The notes under the pieces: generated by a model
Seen by the model: only the letters and a program-made list of their open reading frames with translations
The model's database searches: none
What the model was told of the DNA's origin: nothing
From: Nocardia rhamnosiphila NBRC 108938
GTDB taxonomy: Bacteria; Actinomycetota; Actinomycetes; Mycobacteriales; Mycobacteriaceae
DNA: 64,000 nt
Assembly: GCF_000720425.1 (NCBI RefSeq)
Contig: NZ_JOAJ01000003.1
Span: 186,001 to 250,000, forward strand
Direction: 5' to 3'
Translations under genes and position numbers: made by a program
Shown: positions 51,908-62,889 of the stretch, one piece after another
Position numbering within the stretch: the first letter of the stretch is position 1
Layout of the letters: the number at the start of each line of letters is the position of its first letter

Positions 51908-53025
51908 CAGGCTCCCTCCATAAGACCGGAGAACCGGTCGAACAAGTACGCGGCGTCATGGGGCCCGGCGGCCGCTTCCGGGTGGTATTGCACGGAGAAG
52001 GCGCGGCCGTCGATCAGGCGCACCCCCTCGACGACGCCGTCGTTGGCGCAGACATGGCTGACCTCGGCTTTGCCGAACGGGGTGTCGAACTGCTCGCCGC
52101 GCTCCCCCTCCAGCGCGAACCCGTGGTTCTGCGCGGTGATGGAGATACGGCCGGTGTCGTGTTCGACGACCGGGATATTGATCCCCCGGTGCCCGAATTT
52201 CATCTTGTAGGTGCCGCGGCCCAGCGCCCGACCCAGGATCTGGTTACCGAAGCAGATACCGAACAGCGGCAGCCCCTTGTCGAGGATGCCCTGGGTCAGG
52301 GCGACGGCGGTATCGGCGGTGGCCGGGTCACCCGGACCGTTGGACAGGAACGCGCCGTCGGGTTTCAGTTCCAGGATCTTGTCCAGGCTCGTCGAGGACG
52401 GCACCACGTGCACCCGCATACCGCGCGCGGCGAACATCCGCGGAGTGTTGGATTTGATCCCGAGGTCGACGGCGACCACGGTGAACCGGGGAGTGCCTTC
52501 CGGTTCCACGGTGTAGATCCGCTCGGTGCTGACCTCACCGGCGAGATCGGCGCCCAGCATGGACGGCTGGCCGGTGACCCGGGCGAGCAGTTCCTCGGTC
52601 TCGGCGAGCGCCGGGCCGGAGAAGATCCCCGCCTTCATCGAGCCGCGGCTGCGCAGATGCCGCACCACCGCGCGGGTGTCGATACCGGCGATGCCGACGA
52701 TGTTCTGCTGTTCCAGCTGTCCCGGCAGGGTGCCGCTGGACCGCCAGTTCGAGGCGCGGCGCGCGGGATCACGGACCGCGTAGCCCGCGACCCAGATCTG
52801 CTGCGATTCGTCGTCCTCGTCGTTCCAGCCGGTATTGCCGATCTGCGGGGCGGTGGCCACCACGATCTGCCGGTGATAGCTGGGATCGGTGAGGGTTTCC
52901 TGATATCCGGTCATCGCGGTGCAGAACACCGCTTCGCCGAGGGTCTGGCCCACCGCGCCGTAGGCGGTGCCGCGGAAGACCCGTCCGTCTTCCAGAACCA
53001 GGGCTGCGGCCGTTGTTGTCGTCAT
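51907..53025 (-). CDS. carA: Carbamoyl-phosphate synthase small subunit
   Basis: A 372-residue glutaminase that feeds ammonia to CarB. The N-terminal domain starts [15 protein letters not shown]. The class I glutamine amidotransferase domain has the nucleophile Cys in [11 protein letters not shown] near 260 and His-Glu in [11 protein letters not shown] near 345. It overlaps the small membrane-protein gene by 4 nt and carB by 1 nt. Confidence 0.98.
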   Translation of the reverse strand: MTTTTAAALVLEDGRVFRGTAYGAVGQTLGEAVFCTAMTGYQETLTDPSYHRQIVVATAPQIGNTGWNDEDDESQQIWVAGYAVRDPARRASNWRSSGTLPGQLEQQNIVGIAGIDTRAVVRHLRSRGSMKAGIFSGPALAETEELLARVTGQPSMLGADLAGEVSTERIYTVEPEGTPRFTVVAVDLGIKSNTPRMFAARGMRVHVVPSSTSLDKILELKPDGAFLSNGPGDPATADTAVALTQGILDKGLPLFGICFGNQILGRALGRGTYKMKFGHRGINIPVVEHDTGRISITAQNHGFALEGERGEQFDTPFGKAEVSHVCANDGVVEGVRLIDGRAFSVQYHPEAAAGPHDAAYLFDRFSGLMEGA

Positions 53026-53519
53026 TTCTCGTCGTCTCCCGTCGTTGCCCGCGCCCAGGCCGGATACACCGTTTTGTCGTCGCCGCGGAACCCGGTGTCG
53101 ATCTCGGTCCCGGACGGCAGCGTCCAGCGGATCACCAGGACGCCGCCCTCGCTCATGACCTTGCCCGCGTGTCCGCGTTCGGTGCGGATCACGGAGATGG
53201 ACTCCTCCGGGATCCAGATCGCGGACGCACCCTGCCGTTCCAGCAGGATTCCGTGTTCGAAGCGGGTGAGCTCCGCGGTCGCGCGGAAGCCGAGGTCGCC
53301 GACCGCGATCCGGTCCTGCCAGCTCGGCGCGATGGTGCTGCCGAGGTAGAGGCCGGTGGTCGGATCCAGGACCTGCGCGCCCGTCTCCTCCGGTACCGGC
53401 GGCAGGTCGCCGATGCGGTCGGCCTGCCGGGCGGCGCGGTTACGCCAGCCCCGGTACATCAGGTAGACGAACAGCGCCCACAGCAGAACGCAGCCGATAA
53501 CCCACAGTGTCCGCTCCAT
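53022..53519 (-). CDS. Membrane protein in the pyr operon (Rv1382-like)
   Basis: A 165-residue protein with one N-terminal membrane helix ([18 protein letters not shown]) and a soluble beta-rich C-terminal domain ([40 protein letters not shown]). ATG 53519 shares one base with the pyrC stop, and the gene overlaps carA by 4 nt. The same position between pyrC and carA is occupied by Rv1382 in M. tuberculosis. The function is unknown; the coupling implies it is made with the pyrimidine enzymes. Confidence 0.87.
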   Translation of the reverse strand: MERTLWVIGCVLLWALFVYLMYRGWRNRAARQADRIGDLPPVPEETGAQVLDPTTGLYLGSTIAPSWQDRIAVGDLGFRATAELTRFEHGILLERQGASAIWIPEESISVIRTERGHAGKVMSEGGVLVIRWTLPSGTEIDTGFRGDDKTVYPAWARATTGDDEK

Positions 53520-54897
53520 CAGCGCTCTCCTACTCGTACACCCGCGGGTGCGGCGGCCACCCCGTCGCGCGCGGTGATCCGGCCGCGCAGCAGTGTCGTG
53601 GTGACCCGTCCCGGCAGCGTCATCGCCTGATACGGGGTGTTGCTCGCAATACTCGCGAGATCGCCGCCCTCCACGGTCCAGGTGGTCTCCGGGTCGACCA
53701 GCACCAGGTTGGCGGGCTCGCCCTCGGCGATCGGGCGGCCCTGGTCGTCGAGGCCGACGATCTCGGCGGGCCGTTCGCTCATCACCCGGGCGACCCCGCG
53801 CCAGTCCAGCAGACCGGGCCGCACCATGGTCTCCACCACGACGGACAACGCGGTCTCCAGACCCAGCATCCCGGGCCGCGCCGCAGCGAATTCGCAGCAT
53901 TTGTCCTGTTCGGCGTGCGGGGCGTGATCGGTGGCGACACAGTCCACGATGCCGTCCGCCAGCGCCTGCCGCAGGGCCTCGGTATCGGAGCCCTCGCGGA
54001 GCGGCGGGTTCACCTTGTTCACCGCGTCATAGGTTTCCAGGCGGGCGTCGGTCAGCAGCAGATGATGCGGCGTGACCTCGGCGGTGATCGAAATACCTTG
54101 CGCTTTTGCCCATTTCACCAATTCCACGGTGCCGGCCGTGGAAGCGTGGCAGATGTGGACCCGTGCGCCCGCGTCCCGGGCCAGCAGCGCGTCACGCGCG
54201 ACGATGGATTCCTCCGCGGCCCGCGGCCACCCCGCCAGCCCCAGCCTGGCCGCGGTCGGTCCTTCGTGCGCCACCGCCCCGGAGGTGAGCCGGGGCTCCT
54301 CCGCGTGCTGCGCGATGAGTACGCCCAGCGAGCGGGCGTACTCCAGCGCGCGCCGCATGATGAGCGGGTCGTGCACGCAGTGCCCGTCGTCGGAGAACAT
54401 GCGGACCGCGCCCGCGCCGGTGGCCATGGTGCCCATCTCGGCGAGCTGCGCGCCGGCCAGGCCCACCGTCACCGCGCCCACCGGGTACACGTCGACCAGC
54501 CCGACTTCCTGCCCGCGCCGCCAGACATGGTCGGTGACCACCTGGGTATCGGCGACCGGCGAGGTGTTGGCCATGGCGAAGACCGCGGTGTAGCCGCCCA
54601 GCGCCGCGGCGGCGGACCCCGATTCGATGGTCTCGGTGTCCTCGCGGCCGGGTTCGCGCAGGTGGGTATGCAGATCCACGAATCCGGGCAGCAGCACCTG
54701 CCCGGTGCCGTCGACGATCTCCGCGCCCTCGGCCTGCAGGCCGGTCCCGATCTGCCGGATCACGCCGCCGGCGATCAGCACATCCACCGGCTCGCCCTCA
54801 CCGTAGGGCCGCACCCCGGTGATCAGCACGTTATCGCTCACATGCTTTCCGGGCGTGCGCGAGGACCCTCCGTGGTTACGCTCCGCTGCCGACTCCG

Positions 54898-54901
<4 letters not shown>
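53519..54901 (-). CDS. pyrC: Dihydroorotase
   Basis: A 460-residue class I zinc amidohydrolase that closes carbamoyl-aspartate to dihydroorotate. [10 protein letters not shown] with the metal His residues is near residue 75, [12 protein letters not shown] with a metal His and the catalytic Asp near 320. ATG 54901 overlaps the pyrB stop by 4 nt, which supports a start about 20 residues upstream of the family's usual one (SDNVLITGV). Confidence 0.97.
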
Positions 54902-56543
<1,642 letters not shown>

Positions 56544-56661
56544 CTATCAGCCGCCGAACGGGGACTTTCACCAGGTGAGGACGGGCCTGTGAGTGTGAAC
56601 GGGGCCACGCCCGGCGGCGGGGCCGCGGGATGTGACCGCGGTTACCGGCAGCGGTGACCGA

Positions 56662-57504
56662 TCATTCCCGCACAGCGAGCACCGTGCCCATTCCGGGAAC
56701 CTCACCGAGACCGGGGCGCCCGTAGGGGGCGACGAGGTCGTTCCAGGCGCGGAAGGTGGTGCGCCAGCCGTGCGCGGTGAACCACGATTCCGCGTCCGGG
56801 CCCAGGCCGTTGACCGGCCGCGCGGCGTCCGAGTCGGCGGATACCAGCTCCCGGAGGTCCCGGTACCGCGCCGCGGCGCTGTCGACCCGGAACCGGCCGA
56901 TACCGAAGCGGCTTCCCGGCGCCGACAACTCGGTCACCGTTTCGATCACCGCGTGCGCGTCCCGCCGGGGGAGGTAGTCGAGGACCCCTTCGTCCACCCA
57001 CAGCGTCGCCGCATCCCGGCGAAACCCGCCCGCCGTCAGAGCCCGCGCCCAGTCGGCGCGCAGATCGGCCGCGACCACCCGGCGGACACATTCCGGCCGG
57101 GCCCGGTACGCGGCCAGGACCGGCTCCTTGAAAGCGAACAGTTCGGGGAGGTCCACCTCGAAGAACACCGTCTCGGCGGGCAACCCGAGCCGGAACGCCC
57201 GGGTGTCCAGTCCGGCACCGAGCAGGACGATCTGCCCGCACCCCGCGGCCACCGCCGCACCGAAGCTCTCGTCCACGACCTTCACCGCGAGGGACCGGCC
57301 TTCGTAGAACTGGTCGGCCAGTACCTCGAGCCGCGCCCAGCGATCGTCGTCGAATGCCGGACGGGCCGCCGCGACGAAGGCCGCCGCGAGGGGGTCGTCG
57401 TAGAGCCGGTCCGGCCGGGCACTCTCGCGGGCCCGGATGACCGCGACCCCGATCGCGGTCATGGCCACCCCGGCGGTCGGTACCCGGACGGAAGGATCTG
57501 TCAT
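56662..57504 (-). CDS. SAM-dependent methyltransferase, LCMT/TIGR00027 type
   Basis: A 280-residue class I methyltransferase of the mycobacterial/Nocardia leucine-carboxyl-methyltransferase-like family. Signature pieces are VAMTAIGVAVIRARES near residue 12, YDDPLAAAF near 40, the SAM loop LGAGLDTRAFRL near 96 and FEVDLPELFAFK near 118. Substrate unknown; these families are highly expanded in mycolic-acid bacteria. A 12-bp palindrome lies 37 nt upstream of the ATG. Confidence 0.92.
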   Translation of the reverse strand: MTDPSVRVPTAGVAMTAIGVAVIRARESARPDRLYDDPLAAAFVAAARPAFDDDRWARLEVLADQFYEGRSLAVKVVDESFGAAVAAGCGQIVLLGAGLDTRAFRLGLPAETVFFEVDLPELFAFKEPVLAAYRARPECVRRVVAADLRADWARALTAGGFRRDAATLWVDEGVLDYLPRRDAHAVIETVTELSAPGSRFGIGRFRVDSAAARYRDLRELVSADSDAARPVNGLGPDAESWFTAHGWRTTFRAWNDLVAPYGRPGLGEVPGMGTVLAVRE

Positions 57505-57540
57505 CCGAACTCCCCTGCGAACTCACCTGTCGCCCGGCTG

Positions 57541-57552
57541 GTAACCGGTTAC
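57541..57552. promoter_or_regulatory. Palindrome upstream of the methyltransferase
   Basis: GTAACCGGTTAC is a perfect 12-bp palindrome 37 nt upstream of the methyltransferase start, a plausible operator. The binder is unknown. Confidence 0.45.
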
Positions 57553-57697
57553 AGCGGAGACGATAGCGGTTTCGGGTGAGCCTGCGCTATCGGTTCCGGC
57601 TGCTCGCGGATCCGATGACCGAACCCGCGCGGGATCCGGACCCGAGACGTCCGACAGCCCGTTGCCGGCGGAGCCGGTCGGCGAAAACCGATGATCC

Positions 57698-58576
57698 TCA
57701 TTCCTCCGTCTGCGCGAGGACGGCGGCGGCCAGTTCCTCGTGAACCTCCGGCGGCAGCGTATGACCCATACCCGCCACGATCAGCAGCCGTGCCCCGGGG
57801 ATCTGTTCGGCGATGAGCGCGCCGTGGCCCGGTTTGGCCGGCTCGTGGCTGCCCTCGACGACCAGCGTGGGCGCCTCCACCTGGTGCAGCACGCCCACCG
57901 GCTCGAAGTCCGGCTGCGCCGCGGCGGCCAGCCGGTGGTTGGCCACGGCCGACAGATCGCGGGCGCGGTCGTGGATCCGCTCCTGAAGCCGGCGGGCCGC
58001 GTCCTCGTCGAACGGCAGCCCGGTGCCGTGCAATACGCGCTGCTCGGCGACCATGCCGTCGATTCGGTCGTGCCGGTCGTCCGGTGGCGCGGCGGCCATC
58101 AGCGCGCGGTAGAACGCGACGAACTCCGGCGTCGGCTCCGGCAGGCTCCCCTCGGGCTGCGGCTCCCCCAGCAGCGCCCGCATGAGGACCATGCCTTCGC
58201 CGCCGCCGAGCGGCGAGGAACCGATCACGGTCAGCGAGCGCACCCGCTCCGGCCGCTCCACGGCAATGAACTGGCCGAGCAGCCCACCCGCCGAGTGGCA
58301 GACCAGGTGCGCGCTCCGCAGGCCGTGCGCGTCCAGCACGCGATAGACGTCGTCCTTGATATCGCTCCACGTGTACGGATGCGCCGCGAAGTCGACGGTG
58401 TCCGACCGGCCGGTGTCGCGGTGGTCGTACCGGATCACCCGGCGACCCCCGGCAACGAGGCGGCCGACGAACTCGTCCGGCCACAGAATGCCCTGCGACA
58501 TCGACCCCATGATCAACAAGATCGGCGTATCCGTCGCGGTGCCGAATTCTTCACTCCAGAGATTCACGTCGTGCAT
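57698..58576 (-). CDS. Alpha/beta hydrolase
   Basis: A 292-residue hydrolase. The oxyanion region is LLIMGSMSQGILWPDEF, where MGS replaces HG; YDHRDTGRSD follows near 52; the nucleophile is Ser in VCHSAGGLLGQF near 95; the acid is near VVEGSHEPAKPGHG and the His in AGMGHTLPPE near 270. This layout matches a group of streptomycete and nocardial hydrolases annotated as aclacinomycin-methylesterase-like, but the substrate is unknown. ATG 58576 is chosen over upstream Arg-rich codons. Confidence 0.87.
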   Translation of the reverse strand: MHDVNLWSEEFGTATDTPILLIMGSMSQGILWPDEFVGRLVAGGRRVIRYDHRDTGRSDTVDFAAHPYTWSDIKDDVYRVLDAHGLRSAHLVCHSAGGLLGQFIAVERPERVRSLTVIGSSPLGGGEGMVLMRALLGEPQPEGSLPEPTPEFVAFYRALMAAAPPDDRHDRIDGMVAEQRVLHGTGLPFDEDAARRLQERIHDRARDLSAVANHRLAAAAQPDFEPVGVLHQVEAPTLVVEGSHEPAKPGHGALIAEQIPGARLLIVAGMGHTLPPEVHEELAAAVLAQTEE

Positions 58577-58723
58577 GGGGCGGGGTGTCCTCTTCTGTAG
58601 ACGCACCGGTCGCGCCGGTGGTATTTCCTGCTGTGTTCCGCTCCGTCCGGCCCGGAGGGCCCGAACGGAGCGGGCGGGCTTCCGACTCCGCACTCAGCGG
58701 GGGCCACGCCGGCCGGTCCGGGA

Positions 58724-58757
58724 CCCTCCGTTGCGGGTGGCGGCCACCCGCGGAGGG
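58724..58757. repeat. Two-part inverted repeat
   Basis: CCCTCC (58724-58729) and GCGGGTGGC (58733-58741) pair with GCCACCCGC (58743-58751) and GGAGGG (58752-58757), nearly continuous around a tight turn. It could be a terminator or leader structure. Confidence 0.6.
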
Positions 58758-58902
58758 ACGGGACGAGCCACAAAACGCTGCTGGTTGTTGCGAATGGGGT
58801 AGGTGCCGTGCTGCTTTCGCATATCTGTTGCGCCTTTCGTGTACCGGTGCGTACCGGGCCTTCGAGGGGACGGCGGGGGCTACACACCCTTACCGCTTCA
58901 GA

Positions 58903-58943
58903 TGTAGTACTCTGTTCGAAGTGGTTTGAACCGTAGTACTACA
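58903..58943. promoter_or_regulatory. Probable TetR operator pair
   Basis: TGTAGTACT (58903-58911) is repeated inverted as AGTACTACA (58935-58943), with GTAGTACTAC itself a perfect palindrome at 58933-58942. The pair ends two bases before the TetR ATG, in line with autorepression. Confidence 0.6.
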
Positions 58944-58944
58944 G

Positions 58945-59541
58945 ATGGAGTGGTGTCAAGTGGTCCGCACGAATCCTGAACGCCGCCAGGCGTTGCTGGA
59001 CGCATCTATCGAGGTCCTGGCCCGAGACGGCGCCCGGGGACTGACCTTCCGCGCAGTGGACAAAGCGGCGGCGGTACCTGCCGGAACGGCATCCAACTAC
59101 TTCAGCAACCGCGACGATCTCCTCGTCCAGGTTGGCCACCGGTACTACGAACGCTTGATCCCCGACGAGTCCGCCATGGCCGCCCTCCACGGACCACGCA
59201 CCCGCGAGACCGTCACGGAGATGATGACCGAGGTCGTCGGCCGCGTCACCCGTTTCCGGACCGGCTACCTGGCCCTGCTGGAACTCCGATTGGAAGCCAC
59301 TCGGCGACCCGAACTACAGGCCCTGCTCACCGAGCGGGTGCGCGCCGATCTCGACTTCAATATCCGTAACCACCTGGACTTCGGAATGCCCGGCGACGAG
59401 GACACCGTCGTGCTGCTGTTCCTCGCCCTGAACTGGCTGATCCTCGAGCGACTCACCCTGCCCGGCGTCTTCACCGAGGAACGGGCCCGCGAACTGGTAA
59501 GGATGGCCGTGGAACGCGCGATCCCCGCCGCCGATTCCTGA
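58945..59541 (+). CDS. TetR-family transcriptional regulator
   Basis: A 198-residue regulator. The HTH is at about residues 25-60 (LTFRAVDKAAAVPAGTASNYFSNRDDLL). The helical ligand and dimer domain follows, with FRTGYLALLELRLEATRRPEL and LNWLILERLTLPGVF. GTG 58960 (VRTNPERRQALLDAS) with GGAG nine nt upstream is an alternative start. It is divergent from an alpha/beta hydrolase, which it may repress. The ligand is unknown. Confidence 0.93.
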   Translation: MEWCQVVRTNPERRQALLDASIEVLARDGARGLTFRAVDKAAAVPAGTASNYFSNRDDLLVQVGHRYYERLIPDESAMAALHGPRTRETVTEMMTEVVGRVTRFRTGYLALLELRLEATRRPELQALLTERVRADLDFNIRNHLDFGMPGDEDTVVLLFLALNWLILERLTLPGVFTEERARELVRMAVERAIPAADS

Positions 59542-59640
59542 CGTTCGCCCGCCGGGTTCTCGGTTCCATCCGGCCGGGACCACCGCATGCGGGCGCGCGC
59601 CACAGAACGCCGGATCGTGTGCACGGTTCACACAGCAGCG

Positions 59641-59672
59641 GGCCGCGCCGAGCTCGAAAGCTCGGCGCGGCC
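59641..59672. terminator. Bidirectional terminator
   Basis: A perfect 14-bp stem, GGCCGCGCCGAGCT with AGCTCGGCGCGGCC, closes a CGAA loop (TTCG on the other strand, the very stable UUCG type). It lies between the converging TetR and serine-hydrolase genes. Confidence 0.85.
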
Positions 59673-59741
59673 GCGGATTGGCGTGCTATCGCCCGCACCA
59701 CCGGAGCAGGTCGGTTCGCAGAGGCGCATGGAGCCTTGCGC

Positions 59742-61286
59742 TCATTCCGCCGGCAGAGCCGGATCGGCCCACCCGCCGTCGAATATTTCGCCGACGAGCC
59801 GCCGCGTCGCCTCCTGGAACGCCGCGGAGAGCGACAGCGCGGCATCGTCCACATAGTTCAGCGTGCCGGTCAGCGTCGCCGTGCCGTCGGGGGTGCTGTA
59901 CATCAGCGCCGCATGACCCCCGGCGCCGCCGTTGTGCATGACGAGGGTGCCGCCGCCGTCCATCTCCTGGACGAAGACCCCCAGCCCGTAGCCCATCCCG
60001 GGGATACCCGTCGGGCGCGGGGTGCGCATCTCGGCCAGCAGGTCGTCCGGCAGGAGCTTGCCGCTGTTCAGCGCCGAAATGAAGACGTGCAGGTCCCGGC
60101 TGGTCGAGATCATGTCACCGCCGCTGGAGATCCAGGAGGGGTTGTGTTCGGTGACGTCGATCGTCAGCTCCTCGCCGGCGTCCTCGTAGCGGTAATAGGC
60201 GTGGGCATGCGGCTCGGGGATCCCGGTCTGGGTGGTCGGCGCGACGGTGCCCGTCAGTCCCAGCGGTCCCAGGATCAGGCGCTGCATCTCCTGGGCGACC
60301 GGGCGTCCGGTGACCTTCTCGACCAGCAGCCGCGCCACCACGTAATTGGTGTTGGAATAGCTCCAATCCGTCCCCGGCTCGAATCGCGCCGGTTTCGACA
60401 GCGCCAGCCGGACCAGTTCCTGCGGCTCGTAGCTGTGGAACCGGTTGTCCACCCACGCCTTACCCGAGATGGTGCAGGGAATCCCCGCCACAACCGTCCC
60501 GTCGCCGTAGTACTCCCCGGTGAAGTTGAACAGGCCACTGGTGTGCTGCAACAGCATCCGCACCGTGATCCGCGCATCGAACCCGAACTCCGGCAGATAC
60601 TCCACCACCGGGACGTCCAGCCCGATCCTGCCCTCACCCACCAGCTGCAACACCAGGGTCGCGGTGAAAGTCTTGGTATTGCTGCCGATACGGACATGCC
60701 CGTCGATCGGCGGCGGCACCGAACCACCCAACTCGGCCACTCCCGCACTACCGGCCCACTCGCCCCGCTCGTCGTGCACCCGCACGGTGATCCCGGTGAG
60801 ACCGGACGCGACGATCTCCTCGAGCGCTTTCTGCAACTCCGGGCGATCCCGTTCACCGGCCGCCGGCTCGGTCCGGCCGTCCACGGAGCCCGGCCCGGCG
60901 AGGGCGGCGGTGATCTTGCGGGCCATCTCGACCATCGCCGGGCCGGGCTCACCCCGGCGGGGCCGGGCGGCGGCGCCGACAGCGAGGCCGACCGTGCCGC
61001 GGAAGTTCTCGGCCTCGGCCGGATTCTTGTTCTCCAGCAGGTGCACCGCGGCACGCAGAGCCGGGAACACTTGGTCGGCGATTTCGGCGACGGTCTTTCC
61101 GGTGAGTTCCATGTCCGCGTACCGCGCGGCGAGCACATGGCCGACCACGCCGGTCGCCGAGGCGAGGGCGAGGGACCCGTTCGCCACGGCCGAGTGGTCC
61201 GCACCGGTGGCGGCCATCAACGTCACGGCGCCGTAGGCGGCGGTCCGCAGGGTGGCTTGTTCCCGATCGGTCAGGGTGACGGACAT
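59742..61286 (-). CDS. Serine hydrolase (beta-lactamase/DD-peptidase fold) with extra N-terminal domain
   Basis: A 514-residue protein. Residues 1-135 are a helical domain starting SVTLTDREQATLRTAAYGAV, of a type I know as separate small proteins in actinomycetes. Residues 155-514 are a beta-lactamase-related (class C/DD-peptidase) hydrolase with SxxK in IGSNTKTF near 225, YxN in SYSNTNY near 328, and the third motif HNGGAGG near 460. No signal peptide precedes it, so it is probably cytosolic or exported by another route. ATG 61286 follows AGGAG; an open frame continues to 61427. Substrates could be small esters. Confidence 0.87.
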   Translation of the reverse strand: MSVTLTDREQATLRTAAYGAVTLMAATGADHSAVANGSLALASATGVVGHVLAARYADMELTGKTVAEIADQVFPALRAAVHLLENKNPAEAENFRGTVGLAVGAAARPRRGEPGPAMVEMARKITAALAGPGSVDGRTEPAAGERDRPELQKALEEIVASGLTGITVRVHDERGEWAGSAGVAELGGSVPPPIDGHVRIGSNTKTFTATLVLQLVGEGRIGLDVPVVEYLPEFGFDARITVRMLLQHTSGLFNFTGEYYGDGTVVAGIPCTISGKAWVDNRFHSYEPQELVRLALSKPARFEPGTDWSYSNTNYVVARLLVEKVTGRPVAQEMQRLILGPLGLTGTVAPTTQTGIPEPHAHAYYRYEDAGEELTIDVTEHNPSWISSGGDMISTSRDLHVFISALNSGKLLPDDLLAEMRTPRPTGIPGMGYGLGVFVQEMDGGGTLVMHNGGAGGHAALMYSTPDGTATLTGTLNYVDDAALSLSAAFQEATRRLVGEIFDGGWADPALPAE

Positions 61287-61607
61287 GGTGGCGTACTCCT
61301 TCGAAGATGCTGCGGCGGAATCCGACCGAACGGATACCGCGTCCGTCCGAGGCGTGCTGTGCGCTGTGCTGCTCATGGGAATACTGTCGCCGGATCCGCT
61401 GACACCGCCCTGATGCCGGCCTGACACAGCCGCTGATACGGGTATCGGCGCCGTTCGGCGGACGTAGTACCAGCCGGAGCAGTCATCGTTCTTCTCCGGT
61501 GCCCACCCGCGGGTGCTGCGGGAGCGCGGGCCCCGGCGATCGCCGAGCCGAGGCCCTGCGGCCGACCCATGAGAACATATGTTCGAATACCGGGGTACCC
61601 TGACGGC
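61287..61607. other. 321-nt divergent region with an SOS-like box
   Basis: It lies between the serine hydrolase and alkB-type genes. No frame looks coding. The only element I can name is the LexA-like box at 61571-61586 and a TACCCT -10 hexamer at 61596-61601. Confidence 0.5.
61571..61586. promoter_or_regulatory. LexA/SOS-box-like operator
   Basis: GAGAACATATGTTCGA matches the mycobacterial SOS box TCGAAC-N4-GTTCGA at 10 of 12 fixed positions, all six in the right half. GAACATATGTTC within it is a perfect palindrome. It lies 21 nt upstream of an AlkB-type repair gene, which fits DNA-damage induction. Confidence 0.65.
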
Positions 61608-62228
61608 ATGGCACTGCAGGGCTCACTCTTCGACGGCTTCGGGGCGGCGGAACTCGCCCCGCTGACCGACGTCGGGCGTACCCCGCTCACCCACGGCGCC
61701 TGGGTCGATCTGCGCCCCGGCTGGCTCCGCGGCGCCGACGACCTGTTCGAACAACTGGCCGCGACGGTGCCGTGGCAGGCCGAGCGGCGGCAGATGTACG
61801 ACCGGGTCGTCGATGTACCGCGACTGCTCTGCTTCTACGGCGAATCCGACCCGTTACCGGACCCCGTCCTGGACGAGGCCCGCGCGGCACTCAGCACCTA
61901 CTACGGACCCGAACTCGGCGAACCGTTCCGCACCGCGGGGTTCTGCTACTACCGCGACGGCCGCGACAGCGTGGCCTGGCACGGCGACACCATCGGACGC
62001 GGCGCCGCGCACGACACCATGGTCGCCATCCTCACTCTGGGAGCGCCGCGGCCACTGCTGCTGCGACCCCGCACCGGCGGGCCGAGCCTGCGCTTCCACC
62101 CGGGTCACGGCGATCTGCTGGTCATGGGCGGCTCCTGCCAGCGCACCTGGGAGCACGCGGTGCCCAAGACCCGGCGGGCGACCGGGCCGCGGATCAGCAT
62201 CCAGTTCCGGCCGCGCAACGTGCGCTGA
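61608..62228 (+). CDS. alkB: AlkB-like 2-oxoglutarate/Fe(II) dioxygenase
   Basis: A 206-residue jelly-roll dioxygenase repairing alkylated bases by oxidative demethylation. The iron triad is HxD in VAWHGDTIG near residue 124 and His in RTWEHAVPK near 184; the 2OG Arg is in GPRISIQFRPR near 200. NxY-like substrate segment CYYRDGRDS lies just upstream of HxD. ATG 61608 is preferred over the upstream open frame because an SOS box and a -10 (61596-61601) lie between, the latter predicting a leaderless mRNA. It converges on a TetR gene 11 nt away. Confidence 0.93.
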   Translation: MALQGSLFDGFGAAELAPLTDVGRTPLTHGAWVDLRPGWLRGADDLFEQLAATVPWQAERRQMYDRVVDVPRLLCFYGESDPLPDPVLDEARAALSTYYGPELGEPFRTAGFCYYRDGRDSVAWHGDTIGRGAAHDTMVAILTLGAPRPLLLRPRTGGPSLRFHPGHGDLLVMGGSCQRTWEHAVPKTRRATGPRISIQFRPRNVR

Positions 62229-62239
62229 ATCTCGATGCG

Positions 62240-62803
62240 CTACGGCGTATGCAGTACCGCGCGCACCTGCTGATCGACCGCCGCCAGCAACCGATCGGTC
62301 GATCCCGCGCGGACCATATCCGGCACGGTTTGGCCCGCCAGACCGTCCAGCAGCAGCCGCCCGACCGTCTCCGCGTCCAGATCCGGGCGTGCTTCGCTCA
62401 GCAGGGCGGTGATGTGGGCACGCCAGAACCGGTGGAACTCCTCGGTGCGCGGATGTGGCGGGACCACCCGGTAGACCTCCATAAGCGCCAGGTTGTCGAT
62501 CACCAACCGGGCCATGGCGTCGAAAAAGGCGAGCAGCCGGTCACCGGCCGGCGCACCGGGACCCAGCGGCGGAGGGCCGTCGGCCACCGCGGACATCAGG
62601 GTGACCGCGCTTTCGGCGACCATCTCGTGCAGCAATCCGGCACGGTTGCCGAAACGATGGAAGATCGTCCCCTTGCCCACGCCGGCGGCCGCCGCGACCC
62701 GGTCCATGGTGACCGCCTCCGGGCCGTGCTCGGCGAGTAGCGCCGCGGTCGCGTCCAGGATGGCGCGCCGGTTGCGGGCGGCGTCCGCGCGTTCCTTCGG
62801 AAT
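62240..62803 (-). CDS. TetR-family regulator, start codon uncertain
   Basis: A TetR regulator of about 187 residues. The HTH (AVTMDRVAAAAGVGKGTIFHRFGNRAGLLHEM) is at residues 25-55 from the chosen start. There is no ATG or GTG in frame upstream of the HTH. The open frame reaches TTG codons at 62875, 62890 and 62899, but these fall inside the operators or the divergent gene. An ATT at 62803 has AAGGTGG about eight nt upstream and gives a usual TetR N-terminus (PKERADAARNRR), so I choose it tentatively. It is divergent from a quinone-oxidoreductase-like gene. Confidence 0.75.
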   Translation of the reverse strand: MPKERADAARNRRAILDATAALLAEHGPEAVTMDRVAAAAGVGKGTIFHRFGNRAGLLHEMVAESAVTLMSAVADGPPPLGPGAPAGDRLLAFFDAMARLVIDNLALMEVYRVVPPHPRTEEFHRFWRAHITALLSEARPDLDAETVGRLLLDGLAGQTVPDMVRAGSTDRLLAAVDQQVRAVLHTP

Positions 62804-62827
62804 TATCGCACCACCTTCGTTGACAAC

Positions 62828-62875
62828 TTGACCGACGGTCCATATCTTGAAGAAGTTATCTGGACCGTCAGTCAA
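62828..62875. promoter_or_regulatory. Two TetR operators between divergent genes
   Basis: TTGACCGACGGTCCA (62828-62842) and TGGACCGTCAGTCAA (62861-62875) are inverted copies with one mismatch. Each contains a GACNG-A-CGGTC near-palindrome, typical of TetR sites. They overlap both promoters. Confidence 0.75.
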
Positions 62876-62889
62876 CTTATGGAGTTCCA

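Larger units (their letters stand above)
58577..58944. other. 368-nt divergent region between alpha/beta hydrolase and TetR genes
   Basis: It contains no convincing gene. It holds a long imperfect inverted repeat (58724-58757) and, near the TetR start, two AGTACT elements. Both promoters should lie here. Confidence 0.5.

Noticed and set aside
49136-52210. 1024-codon plus-strand frame opposite carB
   Set aside because: It mirrors carB in antisense and has no domain; carB is unambiguous.
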